From: SZUA-36 sp963727635
GTDB taxonomy: Bacteria > Pseudomonadota > Gammaproteobacteria > Xanthomonadales > SZUA-36
Assembly: GCA_963727635.1 (NCBI GenBank)
Contig: CAVSHP010000021.1
Coordinates: forward strand, 1-64,000
Length of the DNA: 64,000 nt
Direction: 5' to 3'
In this document: in pieces, positions 51,918-61,254 of the stretch
Layout: each line of letters opens with the position of its first letter
Position numbering within the stretch: position 1 is the first letter of the stretch
Program-made: the position numbers and the translations under genes
Notes under the pieces: model-generated
The model's database searches: none
The model's input: the letters and a program-made list of their open reading frames with translations, nothing else
What the model was told of the DNA's origin: nothing

Positions 51918-52883
51918 TTACATCAACGCTGCCAACGCGCTCGTGATCCGGCCTATCTGCGCGTCTGTGGTCAGGTCGGCCAGGATGCCGGTGAAGCGTG
52001 GATCCTGGACGCCCGAGACAATGTACTGCCAGCGGTAGGCCTTCAGGATTCCGAGTCTAATCAGGCGTTTTTCCATGTTGCTGAATGGCCGGTTGGCGCA
52101 TTGAATGAAATACTCGGTATCCGCTTCGGCCTGGGTGATCAGGATTCCATCGACGGCGACAACCAGGTCGATCAGGTCATCCACGGCCTTGTCGCGCTCC
52201 GCGACAGTCATCAGCGCATCCTCACGTCTCCATTCCAGTTCATCGAGGATGGCGTGCTGCGACTCCTCTCTCCAGTGGTAAAAAAATACATCTTTGTAGA
52301 GTTCGGAAAGACCTTCGCAGGGCTGGATGCTTTGCTTGTAATGCAACTGCGTGAACAATTCGATGTGACAGGTCAGACCGAGCACGGACCAGGTTGACTT
52401 GCCCAGTACCACGCGGGCCACGTCATCGGGGTCAACGACCTGGCTATAGCCATCGGGCATGCCCTCGGCGCACATCTTTTCAATGCGGCGGAACATTTCC
52501 TGATGCTTGAGTTCTTCGTCACTGAAACGAATCAGTGCTTCAAGCGCCACCTGGTCACCGAGGACATGTTTCTGGCTGACTTCCAGCACCTTGGCATTGA
52601 TGAACCGTTCCACCAGGCCAAAAATGTTGGCATAAGTGCGACCCTGGACCTGGCTCAGGAAGCGCTGTTCGCCGTAGTTGAGGAAATCCAGTTTATTGAC
52701 CAGTGACAGGCCATCGGGCAGGAATTTCTGGCTGTAGTCGAAATCCCGGCCGCGGAACACGTCTTTATCGATGTCCCAACGAATACGCCTGGACGCCTCT
52801 ATGCAACGTGCATAGCGCTCCTGGTTCCAATCCTGAGTGTTGTTCGGTTGTGTGGTTTTAATGGTTTGTTGTACAGCTTGCAT
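51918..52883 (-). CDS. Ferritin-like diiron protein
   Basis: A 321-residue helical protein. SDEELKHQEMFRRIEK and YHWREESQHAILDELEW each give an E-x-x-H pair, the iron ligands of diiron carboxylate proteins, with additional Glu residues in the first helix (VERFINAKVLEVSQ). The length and layout fit the long-chain diiron oxygenase group rather than ferritins. ATG 52883 is set by AAGGAG seven bases before it; a longer frame from 53033 is unlikely. It is divergent from the hydrolase-LuxR gene across 138 bases, so that regulator may control it. Confidence 0.8.
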   Translation of the reverse strand: MQAVQQTIKTTQPNNTQDWNQERYARCIEASRRIRWDIDKDVFRGRDFDYSQKFLPDGLSLVNKLDFLNYGEQRFLSQVQGRTYANIFGLVERFINAKVLEVSQKHVLGDQVALEALIRFSDEELKHQEMFRRIEKMCAEGMPDGYSQVVDPDDVARVVLGKSTWSVLGLTCHIELFTQLHYKQSIQPCEGLSELYKDVFFYHWREESQHAILDELEWRREDALMTVAERDKAVDDLIDLVVAVDGILITQAEADTEYFIQCANRPFSNMEKRLIRLGILKAYRWQYIVSGVQDPRFTGILADLTTDAQIGRITSALAALM

Positions 52884-52943
52884 GATTATCTCCTTGCTTG
52901 TGGGTGTGGAGATATGGTCGGTCCAGCGGTGAACCTGGCATAT

Positions 52944-52957
52944 GGGAACAATGTCCC
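52944..52957 (+). promoter_or_regulatory. Possible operator between divergent genes
   Basis: GGGAACAATGTCCC is an imperfect palindrome, and AATGTCCCG recurs 40 bases later (52992). Candidate binding sites for the LuxR-type regulator encoded next door. Confidence 0.4.
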
Positions 52958-53021
52958 GGCGTTGGCTCATCTGTTCGTTTCGGATGTGAAAAATGTCCCG
53001 ATTTACTACACTAGATACATC

Positions 53022-54090
53022 ATGGCGATGCAACAGACCATCAGATACCTGACGACCAGGGACCAGGTCCGGCTGGCCTGGGCTTCATCCGGGACAGGTC
53101 CTTCAATGGTCAAGGCATCCAACTGGATCACTCACCTGGAATACGACTGGGAGAGCCCGGTATTGCGTCACTGGGTACAATTTCTCAGTGAGCATTTTTC
53201 ACTTACCCGCTACGATGAGCGGGGTTGCGGCCTGACGCAGAGAGATGTTGACAGCGTTTCGGAAGAGCACTGGATCGATGATCTCGAGGATGTGATCAAT
53301 GTCGTACAACCGCAACAGCCATTCGTATTGATGGGTATTTCACAGGGCGCTTGTGCCTGTGTCGAGTATGCCGCCAGGTATCCGGAACGGCTTTCCCACC
53401 TGATTTTATATGGCGGATATGTGCATGGCTGGACCAGGCACCACAACCCGGACTAGTTCGCGAAGCAGGGCCATGGTCGAGCTTACTGAATTGGGCTGGG
53501 GCCGGCCGGATCCGACTTACCGGCGGCTGTTGACCAAGAAATTTTTACCCGGGGGCAGCGAGGAGCAGCTACGCTGGTTCGACGAGTTATGCGCCCGCAG
53601 TGTCAGCCCGAAGATGGCCGCGCGTTTACTGGTCAGCCGGGGTGAAGCGGATGTAAGTCACCTGTTGCCATCGTTGCAGGTGCCAACCCTTGTCGCCCAT
53701 GCCATCGGTGACAGGATTTCACCCATTAGCCAGGGTCAGCGACTGGCGGCGGGTATCTCCGGCGCCCAGTTCGTACAACTGGATTCAGCCAACCACATCA
53801 TGCTGGAGCACGAACCGGCCTGGCAGCGCTTCTGTGAAGCGGTGCTGGATTTTACCGGTGTCCGCTCAAAAGCCGAAGACGATATTTTCAAGAATCTTTC
53901 CAATCGGGAGCGGGAAATTCTCGGCCAACTCGTTAGCGGATTAACCAATGTGGAGATCGGCCGCGTCCTGTTTATCAGTGAAAAGACGGTGCGTAACCAG
54001 TTGACACATATCTTCGAAAAACTAGGTGTCAGCAGTCGCAGCCAGGCCATCGTATTCGCCCGTGATCACGGCTTTCGTGCACAGGCATAG
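53022..54090 (+). CDS. Alpha/beta hydrolase fused to a LuxR-type HTH, frame-interrupted
   Basis: A regulator of about 355 codons. The N-terminal part is an alpha/beta hydrolase fold: YDERGCGLTQRDVDS, VLMGISQGACACVEYAARYP with the nucleophile Ser, IGDRISPISQGQRLAAGI with the acid and DSANHIMLEHEP with the His. The C-terminus is a LuxR helix-turn-helix (LSNREREILGQLVSGLTNVE and LFISEKTVRNQLTHIFEKLG). A single-base shift near 53450 separates WTRHHNP from AMVELTELGWG. The hydrolase domain may sense a small ester or lactone. It is divergent from the diiron-protein gene. Confidence 0.8.
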
Positions 54091-54099
54091 ATGTTGGCT

Positions 54100-54831
54100 T
54101 CATTCCTTTGACAGGTTTTCCACCGCGCTCTCGACAGCCCTTTTTGCGATTCTTGAGACCAGGTATATGACGACCATCGTCACCAGTAATCCGACCACCA
54201 GCAGCACGTCGTGAAACACGACCACGCCCCGTGTTTGTGTCGATACCATGACCAGGTGCTTGCTCGCATAGCCGGAGTAGACTTCCAGCAAGAGGTGGGG
54301 CAGAAAACCTGCCGCGGCCGCGATGAACCCTGAAAACCTTACCCCGGAGGCCCCAAGGACGTAGCTCGTCAAGGCACGGTTAAGGGGCGTCAGGCGGATC
54401 AGGAACTGCAATTTGAATTCCTGCGTTTTCACAGCTTTTTGAATCGCCTGCATATCGGGTTTGCTGGCCAGGTGTCTGTCGATCATCGGCTTGAGCAGGT
54501 GCCGTGAAAGCAGGTACTCCACGGTTGCCGCAATCAGACTGCCCAGCACGGCGATGATCAAGCCCCAGGTAAAACCAAACGAAGCGCCTGCTACCAGGCC
54601 AAGCAGGGTATCGGGTATAAAAATAGCGGCACAGAGGGCATACAGCGCCAAGGCCATGATCAACACCCAGGGCCCCTGGCCGGCCAGCCAGTTCTCGAAT
54701 GCTGTCACATTCTCTGCGAATTCCTGGCCGAGATAGAGTGCTGCGGCAATCAGCACGACACCGAGGAGGGCGTAGGAACCGATGGTTTCCCAACGCCAGG
54801 TTTTCCAGTTTAGACCTCCGTTGTCAGGCAT
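54100..54831 (-). CDS. TVP38/TMEM64-family membrane protein (VTT domain)
   Basis: A 243-residue membrane protein with about six helices. The VTT/SNARE-associated core is GLVAGASFGFTWGLIIAVLG, then EYLLSRHLLKPMIDRHLAS and FLIRLTPLNRALTSYVLGAS, which matches the F-x-x-R-x(n)-P-N loop of the family. Related proteins move or scramble lipids. It converges with the hydrolase-LuxR gene, nine bases apart. Confidence 0.9.
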   Translation of the reverse strand: MPDNGGLNWKTWRWETIGSYALLGVVLIAAALYLGQEFAENVTAFENWLAGQGPWVLIMALALYALCAAIFIPDTLLGLVAGASFGFTWGLIIAVLGSLIAATVEYLLSRHLLKPMIDRHLASKPDMQAIQKAVKTQEFKLQFLIRLTPLNRALTSYVLGASGVRFSGFIAAAAGFLPHLLLEVYSGYASKHLVMVSTQTRGVVVFHDVLLVVGLLVTMVVIYLVSRIAKRAVESAVENLSKE

Positions 54832-54894
54832 AGCACCATTGCCACGCTGTCAGGATGTGAAGGCATTGGCGGCTACGGGTGTTATTCCCGCAGC

Positions 54895-55752
54895 TCAACT
54901 GTTGGCCTCCCAATACAATAGCCGGTGATAGCCGAGGTGTTCCCTGTTGACCTTGTGCGCTTCCACCTCGTTGAGGCAGCCGCTCAGTGCGCCGATTAGG
55001 GTGCCGTCATCCTCGATCGCAAAGGCCCAGCCATCGAACAGCACATAACAGTTGGGACACAGGCAGAGGATATTATCGGCCGTGTCCGGTCCATTATGCG
55101 GACGCCCGAGTGGGCGGATATAAGCTGCCTGCGCGTAGGCGCCGCCGGGTCGTTCGATGCGTGTTGAGCACGCCTGGCAAACGTGGTGGTGCGCTTCCTT
55201 TACCGCTTCGGAGGCCAGTGTGTCGCGGACGATGTGGGTCGTATATGACCTGACCCTGTCGGGTTCCAGATTGCGCGCCGGCAGTGGCAGCTCACCCGCA
55301 GGTGTCGAGATGGGTTTGTCATCGATTTTCCTGAGTGCAAAACGGTAGATCTTAAAACCGGACCTGCCACGGTCCACCCACCAGCGCTCGACCAGGTAGA
55401 GCCCGTCATAACGGTAGGTATGTTGCTTTGAACCCAGGCCCCTGGTCACGCGCACCGGCAAGCCCTTGTTGTAACTGACGACCAGCGCCAGGTTGCCGCG
55501 GCTCAGTTCCGCGTCTTCATTCTGCTGCCTGGTGTTGGGATCAAAACCGGCCTGGCCACCGTAGATCAGGTAATCGCCGTAATCCTCGTCGTCCTCGTAA
55601 CCACCCGAGACGACGATCGAGTCCGCGCCCTCCGTGCTCGAGCCGCTGATACCGGCCTGCGTGGGTCTGTGGATACCCGAGGCCGACAGCTCCGCCCGGT
55701 TGGCGAACTCGGTACCTGCCTTCCAACCTTCAATTTCACCAAAATGACGCAC
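54895..55752 (-). CDS. SRA (YDG)-HNH modification-dependent restriction endonuclease
   Basis: A 285-residue type IV-like nuclease. Residues 1-150 are an SRA/YDG domain (HFGEIEGWKAGTEFANRAEL, SGIHRPTQAGISGSSTEGAD, VVSGGYEDDEDYGDYLIYGG), which flips and reads a modified cytosine. Residues about 195-270 are an HNH nuclease (CQACSTRIERPGGAYAQAAY and NILCLCPNCYVLFDGWAF). GTG 55752 is chosen because it begins right at the SRA domain; a longer frame from 55809 adds basic residues not seen in the family. The order matches TagI-like enzymes that cut 5-methyl- or 5-hydroxymethylcytosine DNA. It stands alone, some 54 kb from the relic m5C methyltransferase. Confidence 0.85.
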   Translation of the reverse strand: MRHFGEIEGWKAGTEFANRAELSASGIHRPTQAGISGSSTEGADSIVVSGGYEDDEDYGDYLIYGGQAGFDPNTRQQNEDAELSRGNLALVVSYNKGLPVRVTRGLGSKQHTYRYDGLYLVERWWVDRGRSGFKIYRFALRKIDDKPISTPAGELPLPARNLEPDRVRSYTTHIVRDTLASEAVKEAHHHVCQACSTRIERPGGAYAQAAYIRPLGRPHNGPDTADNILCLCPNCYVLFDGWAFAIEDDGTLIGALSGCLNEVEAHKVNREHLGYHRLLYWEANS

Positions 55753-56115
55753 TGCATGACTCCGGGGCGAAACTCTCAAGCTCCCAATTGTAGACTTTTT
55801 TAATCGCAAGCGCGGGTCATCAGGTCACTGCCATGCGCCTGCCCGTCACCCCACAGTTAGTACATTTCTGTCAACTGGTATTCAATTATTTGTTGTTGGT
55901 CTGATGGCCCGTCAAAGGGGTTTAAGGCGCGCTTCGGATGCCGGGCCAGTGCCGGGTGGCAAATCGCCGCAAGCAGATCACTTGCAATATTTAGTGGATT
56001 TTTGTCTACGATCTGTTGTACTGATTTGATTATTAATAGTATTCTAATTAAGTCGAATAAAAATAAATATCCATCAACAAGGGATTGGCATAACCATTAA
56101 CAAGGATCCAGGCTC
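55753..56115. other. AT-rich intergenic region
   Basis: About 360 bases between the SRA-HNH gene and a divergent exported-protein gene. The last 100 bases are markedly AT-rich (runs such as TTATTAATAGTATTCTAATT) and probably hold the promoter of the 56116 gene. No gene or repeat seen. Confidence 0.6.
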
Positions 56116-56802
56116 ATGAAAAATACCCCGTTCAGTAAAGCCATTTCATCCGTTTCACTTTTTGTTTGCTTGATGTGTGTTTCATCGCTAAGTATTGCAG
56201 ACCCATATTTCATCTCATATAACGGAATCATATCGGATAGTAACCTCCCGGGCGCCAACAATGCAGAAGCGTATGTTGCCATACTTGTTTTTGACAACGG
56301 CTCTCAAAGCGCGTTGTCGCAAACATGGAATTCTGCTGATCTTACCTGTGCAGGATTTTTATTGAATGATGCGCAAGACGCATATTTTGCGCACGATCTG
56401 ACATTGCAAGGTAGTCTTTCTTCCAGTGGCAGTATCACCACTGACGGAGCTGGTGTACTTAGCAGCAATTTTACCTCTTTAGTTGTCGAACCAGTTGATC
56501 CGGGTAGCTACTCAACTTCAGGCATCACGCTAACGCAGCCCATTCACTGGTTCATGAATAACGGTAACAACGTCTTATACTCGAATTATTCTGGCTCTTC
56601 CCAGAGTTTTGGTGACGTAGCAGGTGGCGTGCAAATGGATCCTGCTAACTGGACTGACCCGGCGCCGTGGACGGAGACTTGCGGGGATAGTAGTCCTGTA
56701 GTGCCGTCTTCTGCGCCCATTCCATTCGCGCCATTATGGGTATTGGTGCTGTTAACCGGGCTGTTAATGTTTGTTGGTGCTAAACGTCTTGTAAAGAGAT
56801 AG
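56116..56802 (+). CDS. Exported protein with C-terminal sorting-signal-like tail
   Basis: A 228-residue exported protein. Signal peptide covers about residues 1-30 (SLFVCLMCVSSLSIADP). The middle is Ser/Gly/Asn-rich with predicted beta strands and one cysteine pair. The tail APIPFAPLWVLVLLTGLLMF followed by GAKRLVKR has the motif-helix-basic plan of PEP-CTERM/IPTL-CTERM proteins processed by exosortases. No exosortase gene is in the window. Composition is AT-richer than the neighbours. A hairpin at 56822 follows. Confidence 0.65.
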   Translation: MKNTPFSKAISSVSLFVCLMCVSSLSIADPYFISYNGIISDSNLPGANNAEAYVAILVFDNGSQSALSQTWNSADLTCAGFLLNDAQDAYFAHDLTLQGSLSSSGSITTDGAGVLSSNFTSLVVEPVDPGSYSTSGITLTQPIHWFMNNGNNVLYSNYSGSSQSFGDVAGGVQMDPANWTDPAPWTETCGDSSPVVPSSAPIPFAPLWVLVLLTGLLMFVGAKRLVKR

Positions 56803-56821
56803 AAAACCGTAACCGTACTCA

Positions 56822-56846
56822 GGGACCTGCTTAACTGGCAGGTCCC
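56822..56846 (+). terminator. GGGACCTGC hairpin
   Basis: GGGACCTGC (56822-56830) pairs perfectly with GCAGGTCCC (56838-56846), then CGAGTGATTTTT. Likely terminator of the preceding exported-protein gene. Confidence 0.65.
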
Positions 56847-56929
56847 CGAGTGATTTTTCTGGATATACTTATCTTTCCGTATTTTCTCCAGTACCATCAT
56901 CCTGTATTCCACGCCAGAGAAGAAAGATC

Positions 56930-57358
56930 ATGACAAACCAGACCGCGGTACGATTTGGCTACCCCGATACCATTATCCGCGAATACGACCACTGGCTCGT
57001 GTTGCTGCGTGAAGCACAGGCTACGCTTGGATCGCTGATCCTGTGTGCGAAAGCCGACGTGACCGAATTTTCAGCGCTCTCGAGAGAAGCCTTTTTTGAG
57101 ATGGGTGCGGTTATCAAGGATATCGAGCGTGCCCTCAAAGCCGCCTTCAGCTATGACAAGATCAATTACATGATGCTGATGATGGTGGACCCGAATGTCC
57201 ATTTCCACGTCATTCCGCGTTATGCCGAACCGTGCAGCGCCTGTGGTTTGAGCATCGCGGATCCCGGTTGGCCCGCACTGCCGCAACTGGGGGAAGCCCA
57301 CCAGGTCAGTCGCGCAGAACGCAAAATGCTGATCGATTATATTTCCGCACAATGGTGA
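56930..57358 (+). CDS. HIT-like protein
   Basis: A 142-residue protein with the histidine-triad core NVHFHVIPRYAEPCSACGLS, which has H-x-H and lacks the final His of the triad in the strict form. The N-terminal half (YPDTIIREYDHWLVLLREAQ, LGSLILCAKADVTEFSALSR) matches HIT proteins that act on nucleotides. GAGAAGAAAG precedes ATG 56930. It lies 45 bases before the thioesterase gene on the same strand. Confidence 0.8.
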   Translation: MTNQTAVRFGYPDTIIREYDHWLVLLREAQATLGSLILCAKADVTEFSALSREAFFEMGAVIKDIERALKAAFSYDKINYMMLMMVDPNVHFHVIPRYAEPCSACGLSIADPGWPALPQLGEAHQVSRAERKMLIDYISAQW

Positions 57359-57402
57359 GAAGCCCCTGCGATAACGCCAGCGCCTGTTGAATAAACCCGC
57401 CC

Positions 57403-57828
57403 ATGGAACCAACCGACGCACATTCAAACCAGGCGTACCGCCACCACTTCACCGTGCCGTCAAGCGCGGTGGATCAGAACGGACACGTCAACAATGTTGT
57501 TTATATCCAGTGGATGCAGGACGTAGCGACGCTGCATTTCAACGCGGTTGGCGGCGCCGCTGCGATGCAAAAAGCCGCGGCGACCTGGGTGGTGCGCTCG
57601 CATAACATCGAATATTTGTCGCCGTTATTTGCCGGCGAGGATGTAACCGTCCTGACCTGGGTGGTAAATTTCCGGCGTGTACGCTCTTTGCGGCGTTACC
57701 GGTTCCTGCGCACGAGCGACGACGTTTTGCTGGCCCGGGGAGAAACCGACTGGGTGTGCGTCAACGAAGCCAGCGGTCGTCCCTGCAGGATTCCCGCTGA
57801 AATTACCGGCTTGTTGCCCATGCTGTAA
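57403..57828 (+). CDS. Hotdog-fold acyl-CoA thioesterase
   Basis: A 141-residue 4HBT-family thioesterase. SAVDQNGHVNNVVYIQWMQD contains the Asp and Asn/His active-site group of 4-hydroxybenzoyl-CoA thioesterase-like enzymes, followed by HNIEYLSPLFAGEDVTVLTW and RSLRRYRFLRTSDDVLLARG. It would hydrolyse an acyl-CoA. Probably co-transcribed with the HIT-like gene. Mosaic copy F begins about 45 bases after its stop. Confidence 0.9.
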   Translation: MEPTDAHSNQAYRHHFTVPSSAVDQNGHVNNVVYIQWMQDVATLHFNAVGGAAAMQKAAATWVVRSHNIEYLSPLFAGEDVTVLTWVVNFRRVRSLRRYRFLRTSDDVLLARGETDWVCVNEASGRPCRIPAEITGLLPML

Positions 57829-57874
57829 AACGATTGAACGGCGCCCCGGTAAAGATATATTTACCCCGCAACCA

Positions 57875-58290
57875 CTGCTGTCCCGCTTAAACCAGATTCC
57901 TTATGCTCAAGTAAAGTCCCCGTTTCGGACTGGCTGGTGTCGATCACAATTGGACATTGATGCCTAATCTGCGTGGGCGCCGAGGGGGGGTAGTGTCTAG
58001 TTTCAGGACACATCGTGAACCCATCCATGGGGATTCGGGCTCGACTCCTGTCTCGCACGGTCCTGAATCAAGACACTACCCCCCCTCGGCTCAGTGGTAA
58101 ATCATGGGTCAATGGTTTCAATGGGATGTGCACGGCGGTCAGTAGAAGCTGGGGTGGGTGGTTATTACCAGGACCGTACGAGGCAGGAAGCCGAGTCCGA
58201 GGCTACAGGGATGTACTTGTGCCGTGTCCTGGTAATAACCACCCGCCCCAGCTTCCCCACCCCCCAGATCAAGTGGAACAGTAGTACCCC
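57875..58290 (+). repeat. Mosaic double-stem element, copy F
   Basis: Stem 1 here has a different allele and a longer base: GCCGAGGGGGGGTAGTGTCT (57979-57998) pairs exactly with 58071-58090, and TTCAGGAC pairs with GTCCTGAA inside, with two internal mismatches. Stem 2 arms 58145-58174 and 58226-58255 pair over 30 bp with one G-T. Loop 2 equals that of copy A (51 bases). The terminal repeat CACTGCTGTCCCGCTTAA is partly matched by AGATCAAGTGGAACAGTAGT. Confidence 0.85.
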
Positions 58291-58454
58291 GAAACCGTTT
58301 TAACTTTTCGGCGATCCAATCCCACGCGCTTTAAGCAGCGTTGACCCCGACTCAGGTCTGCTCCGCGGGCGCCAATTAAATTTCAGATGCTAAACTTGAA
58401 AGAGGGGAATTTGTAAAATTTATCTATCACGTCGGCGAAACAGGATTTTAGGCG

Positions 58455-61254
58455 ATGGTCAGCAACAAACTTGAACAACTGTTGAACGGTGAACAGGGTT
58501 ATCAGCGTGAGCGCGCGCCTGAACCCCTGTTGTTACCCCGGATCGCCACCCGCATTGCACCTGAACGCCTTGGGTATGCAGCGTACCTGGCCGAAATCCT
58601 GTCACGTCGCTGGGCGCCTTGCAGTTGGCCTGCCCTGGCCGATGCGACTTCCCAGGTGATCGCCTCGAGACACATGGTCCTGGACGACACGCTGCTCGCG
58701 GATGTGTGTGAATCACTTCCCCATTTACCGATTGCACTGGTCAGGTTTGGAGGGGAAGCCGGGCAGCGTGCTGAAACGCTCGTCGGAAGCGATGCGGTAA
58801 GCAAGATTCGAGTGGGGCTTGAAAGTCCCGAGTACATGTTGCGCGAAAAGGTAAAGTGGGTTTTCAGCGAACCGGATCCGCCCCGCACCGCAGGGGATCT
58901 GATGGTGTTTGTACGTAACCAGCTGGAAGCCGACAACACCCAGAATCAGCGCAACCTGCTCGCCTATTTCCTGCCCTTGGTGCCGGCGCAGCAGCACCAG
59001 TGGATGATACAACTGCTGGTCAGTGCGCCCGCGATATACTTCGGCCTTGATTGGAGCGCTGCGGCGGCGGCAAGCCGCATCGCAGGTCTGCTGGATCAGG
59101 CTGCCACTGAGCAGTTCATGGCATCACTGCAATCTGACGATGCCTTCTGGACCGGCCACGTGCGGGCGCTTCTGGCGGCTGATCCCGCCGCGTCGGTGTT
59201 TTTAGAGCTTGTCCGGGCGCTGCCGTGTGACAGCCGTCTCGAGAGTCTGTTAAACGATGAAACCGACCTCGCCTCATTGGACGTGTTTCTCGACGGAATA
59301 GTGGATGGCTGGGGTGGAGCGCCGCCCCTTGCGATGGCGGAACCGCCAGGCGCAGATGATACGGGCGCCGAAGATGTTGGGCCTGAGTTTCCCGCCTCGC
59401 GTGGTATTGGCCCGGGTATTGACGACGGGGCCGATGATGCATTGCCCGACATGCCGGACTGGCCGAAGTCACCGCCGTCGCCCGCCGCCATACCTGCTCC
59501 GGTATCCGAGCCTGCCATTGCAGCGGAAACCCTGCCCGAACGGAGCCTGCAGACACAGGTTTTCGCCGATGACGACGGCGCCCTGTTGCCGGTCAGCCAG
59601 GGTTTCAAGAAAGGCGCCCGACACGATGTGCGTCTGTGGATCGGACGGGAATCAAAACACGGCATCAAGGCCGATGCGGCTATCAACGAACCCGTGCCGG
59701 ATGAACAGGAACTGCAGTCCGGCAGCATGGAAATTTTCATCACGCTGGTGTACGACTCGAAGGTGCAGACACGCGGTGTCACGTTGCCGGTGGATCGTGC
59801 AAAGCCCAGCAAACCGGCGGTATTTTCTGTGGACGTGGAACAGGACGCCATGTTTGTCAGCGCCGAGTTGTGGCTGCAGCACAAGGGCAGGGTGTTCCAG
59901 TACCTGAAGCTCAACGGGCTGACGTTTGCTGAACCGGATGCTACAACTACTGGCATCGCGCTCAAAGTCGAGTCATTGATCAGGGCATTGCCCGAAGATA
60001 CCGCCGGCGGCAACTTTGAAATGGCCATGGTAAAAAAGGACGACAAGTACATCGTATTTGGCCCGCGTGGCGCCGAAAAAACCGAGGTCAGCCTGCAGGG
60101 TTCAGGCGGGATTGTCGAGAATATCAATAGGAAACTCTTCAACGCCACCAAGGGTCTGGTACGCCACTCCGCGGATAACAAGGGCACCTCCTGGGTCGAG
60201 GATCACGACGAGGAGGCCATGCAGTTACTGCGGGAAATGGCCAGGGTGGGGCAACAACCTCTACGATACCCTGAAACAGGAAGGCGCCCTTGAGCGGATT
60301 TCCGAAACCATACAGTTCGTCAACCTCGACGAAACTGATATTGTGCCGATCGAGTATGTCTATGACAGGGGTTATCCAAATGACGGGGCCACGATATGCG
60401 AAGGCTTTCGCGATGCCAAAGACTGGAATGCAGTTTTCGCCACCGGTCAATGTACTTGCTCAAACAGGCCGCTTAAAAAATCTGACACGCTCTGCCCGAT
60501 GGGTTTCTGGTCGCTGAGCAAGATCATCGAACGGCAACCCAGGCCGCGTGGCGCGGCCAGCGCCGATTCCGCAGGCGCTTTCACTGCACCATCGGCGGCG
60601 AGTCCCGGAATCGCGCTGACCCGGCAGGCCATACTGGCAGCCGCACCCAATGTGAACGGATTGGATGTGGCTTCGATCAAGTCGATGCTTGATGAAACCT
60701 ACCCGGACCGTAACAAGCAGGCGACGGACTGGCACGAGTGGGAATCGGAAATCGGGGAGAAATCACCCAAATTGCTTATCCTGTTGCCACACCACGGTAA
60801 AGCCAGCCAGGGACATACCGACTTTCTCGAGATCGGCAGCACCGGCCAGACCCAGGGCGACAGGCTCTACGCCGGACTTCTCAACGAGGACTACGTCACC
60901 GCCAATACCGGTGAACCCGGACCGGTCGTTTTATTGCTGGGCTGCGAGACGGCCCAGGCCGATCTCCTGCCATACCACACCTTTGCGCGTGATTTTCTCG
61001 CCAACAGGGCATCGGTGGTGGTGGCCACACAGTCGAGTGTGCTCGGCCAGCACGCCGCGCCGGTCGCCAATGAGTTTGTCAGGCAGTTGCTGGCGTCCAG
61101 CCAATCGAAGGGGTCGTTCGGCAGGATCATGCGCGATGTACGACGCAGGATGTTTTCCGCCGGCTACCTGATGTCGCTGGCGCTGGTGTCGTTTGGTGAT
61201 ACAGATTGGAAACTTGGAGAAACAGTAACCGGAGAAAGCGATGTTCCGCATTGA
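58455..61254 (+). CDS. CHAT-domain (caspase-like) protein, frame-interrupted
   Basis: About 933 residues once one extra G near 60248 is removed (LLREMAR then WGNNLYDTLKQEG). Residues 1-270 are helical and unassigned. Residues 280-370 are a low-complexity acidic/proline linker (DDTGAEDVGPEFPASRG). Residues 390-520 are beta-rich (KGARHDVRLWIGRESKHGIK, MEIFITLVYDSKVQTRGV), like the beta-sandwich regions that precede CHAT domains. The C-terminus is a CHAT protease-like domain: KLLILLPHHGKASQG with the His and VVLLLGCETAQADLLPYHTF with the Cys, then VVVATQSSVLGQHAAPVANE. The MBL gene starts inside its end (14-base overlap). The architecture suggests a conflict or immunity effector. Confidence 0.8.
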
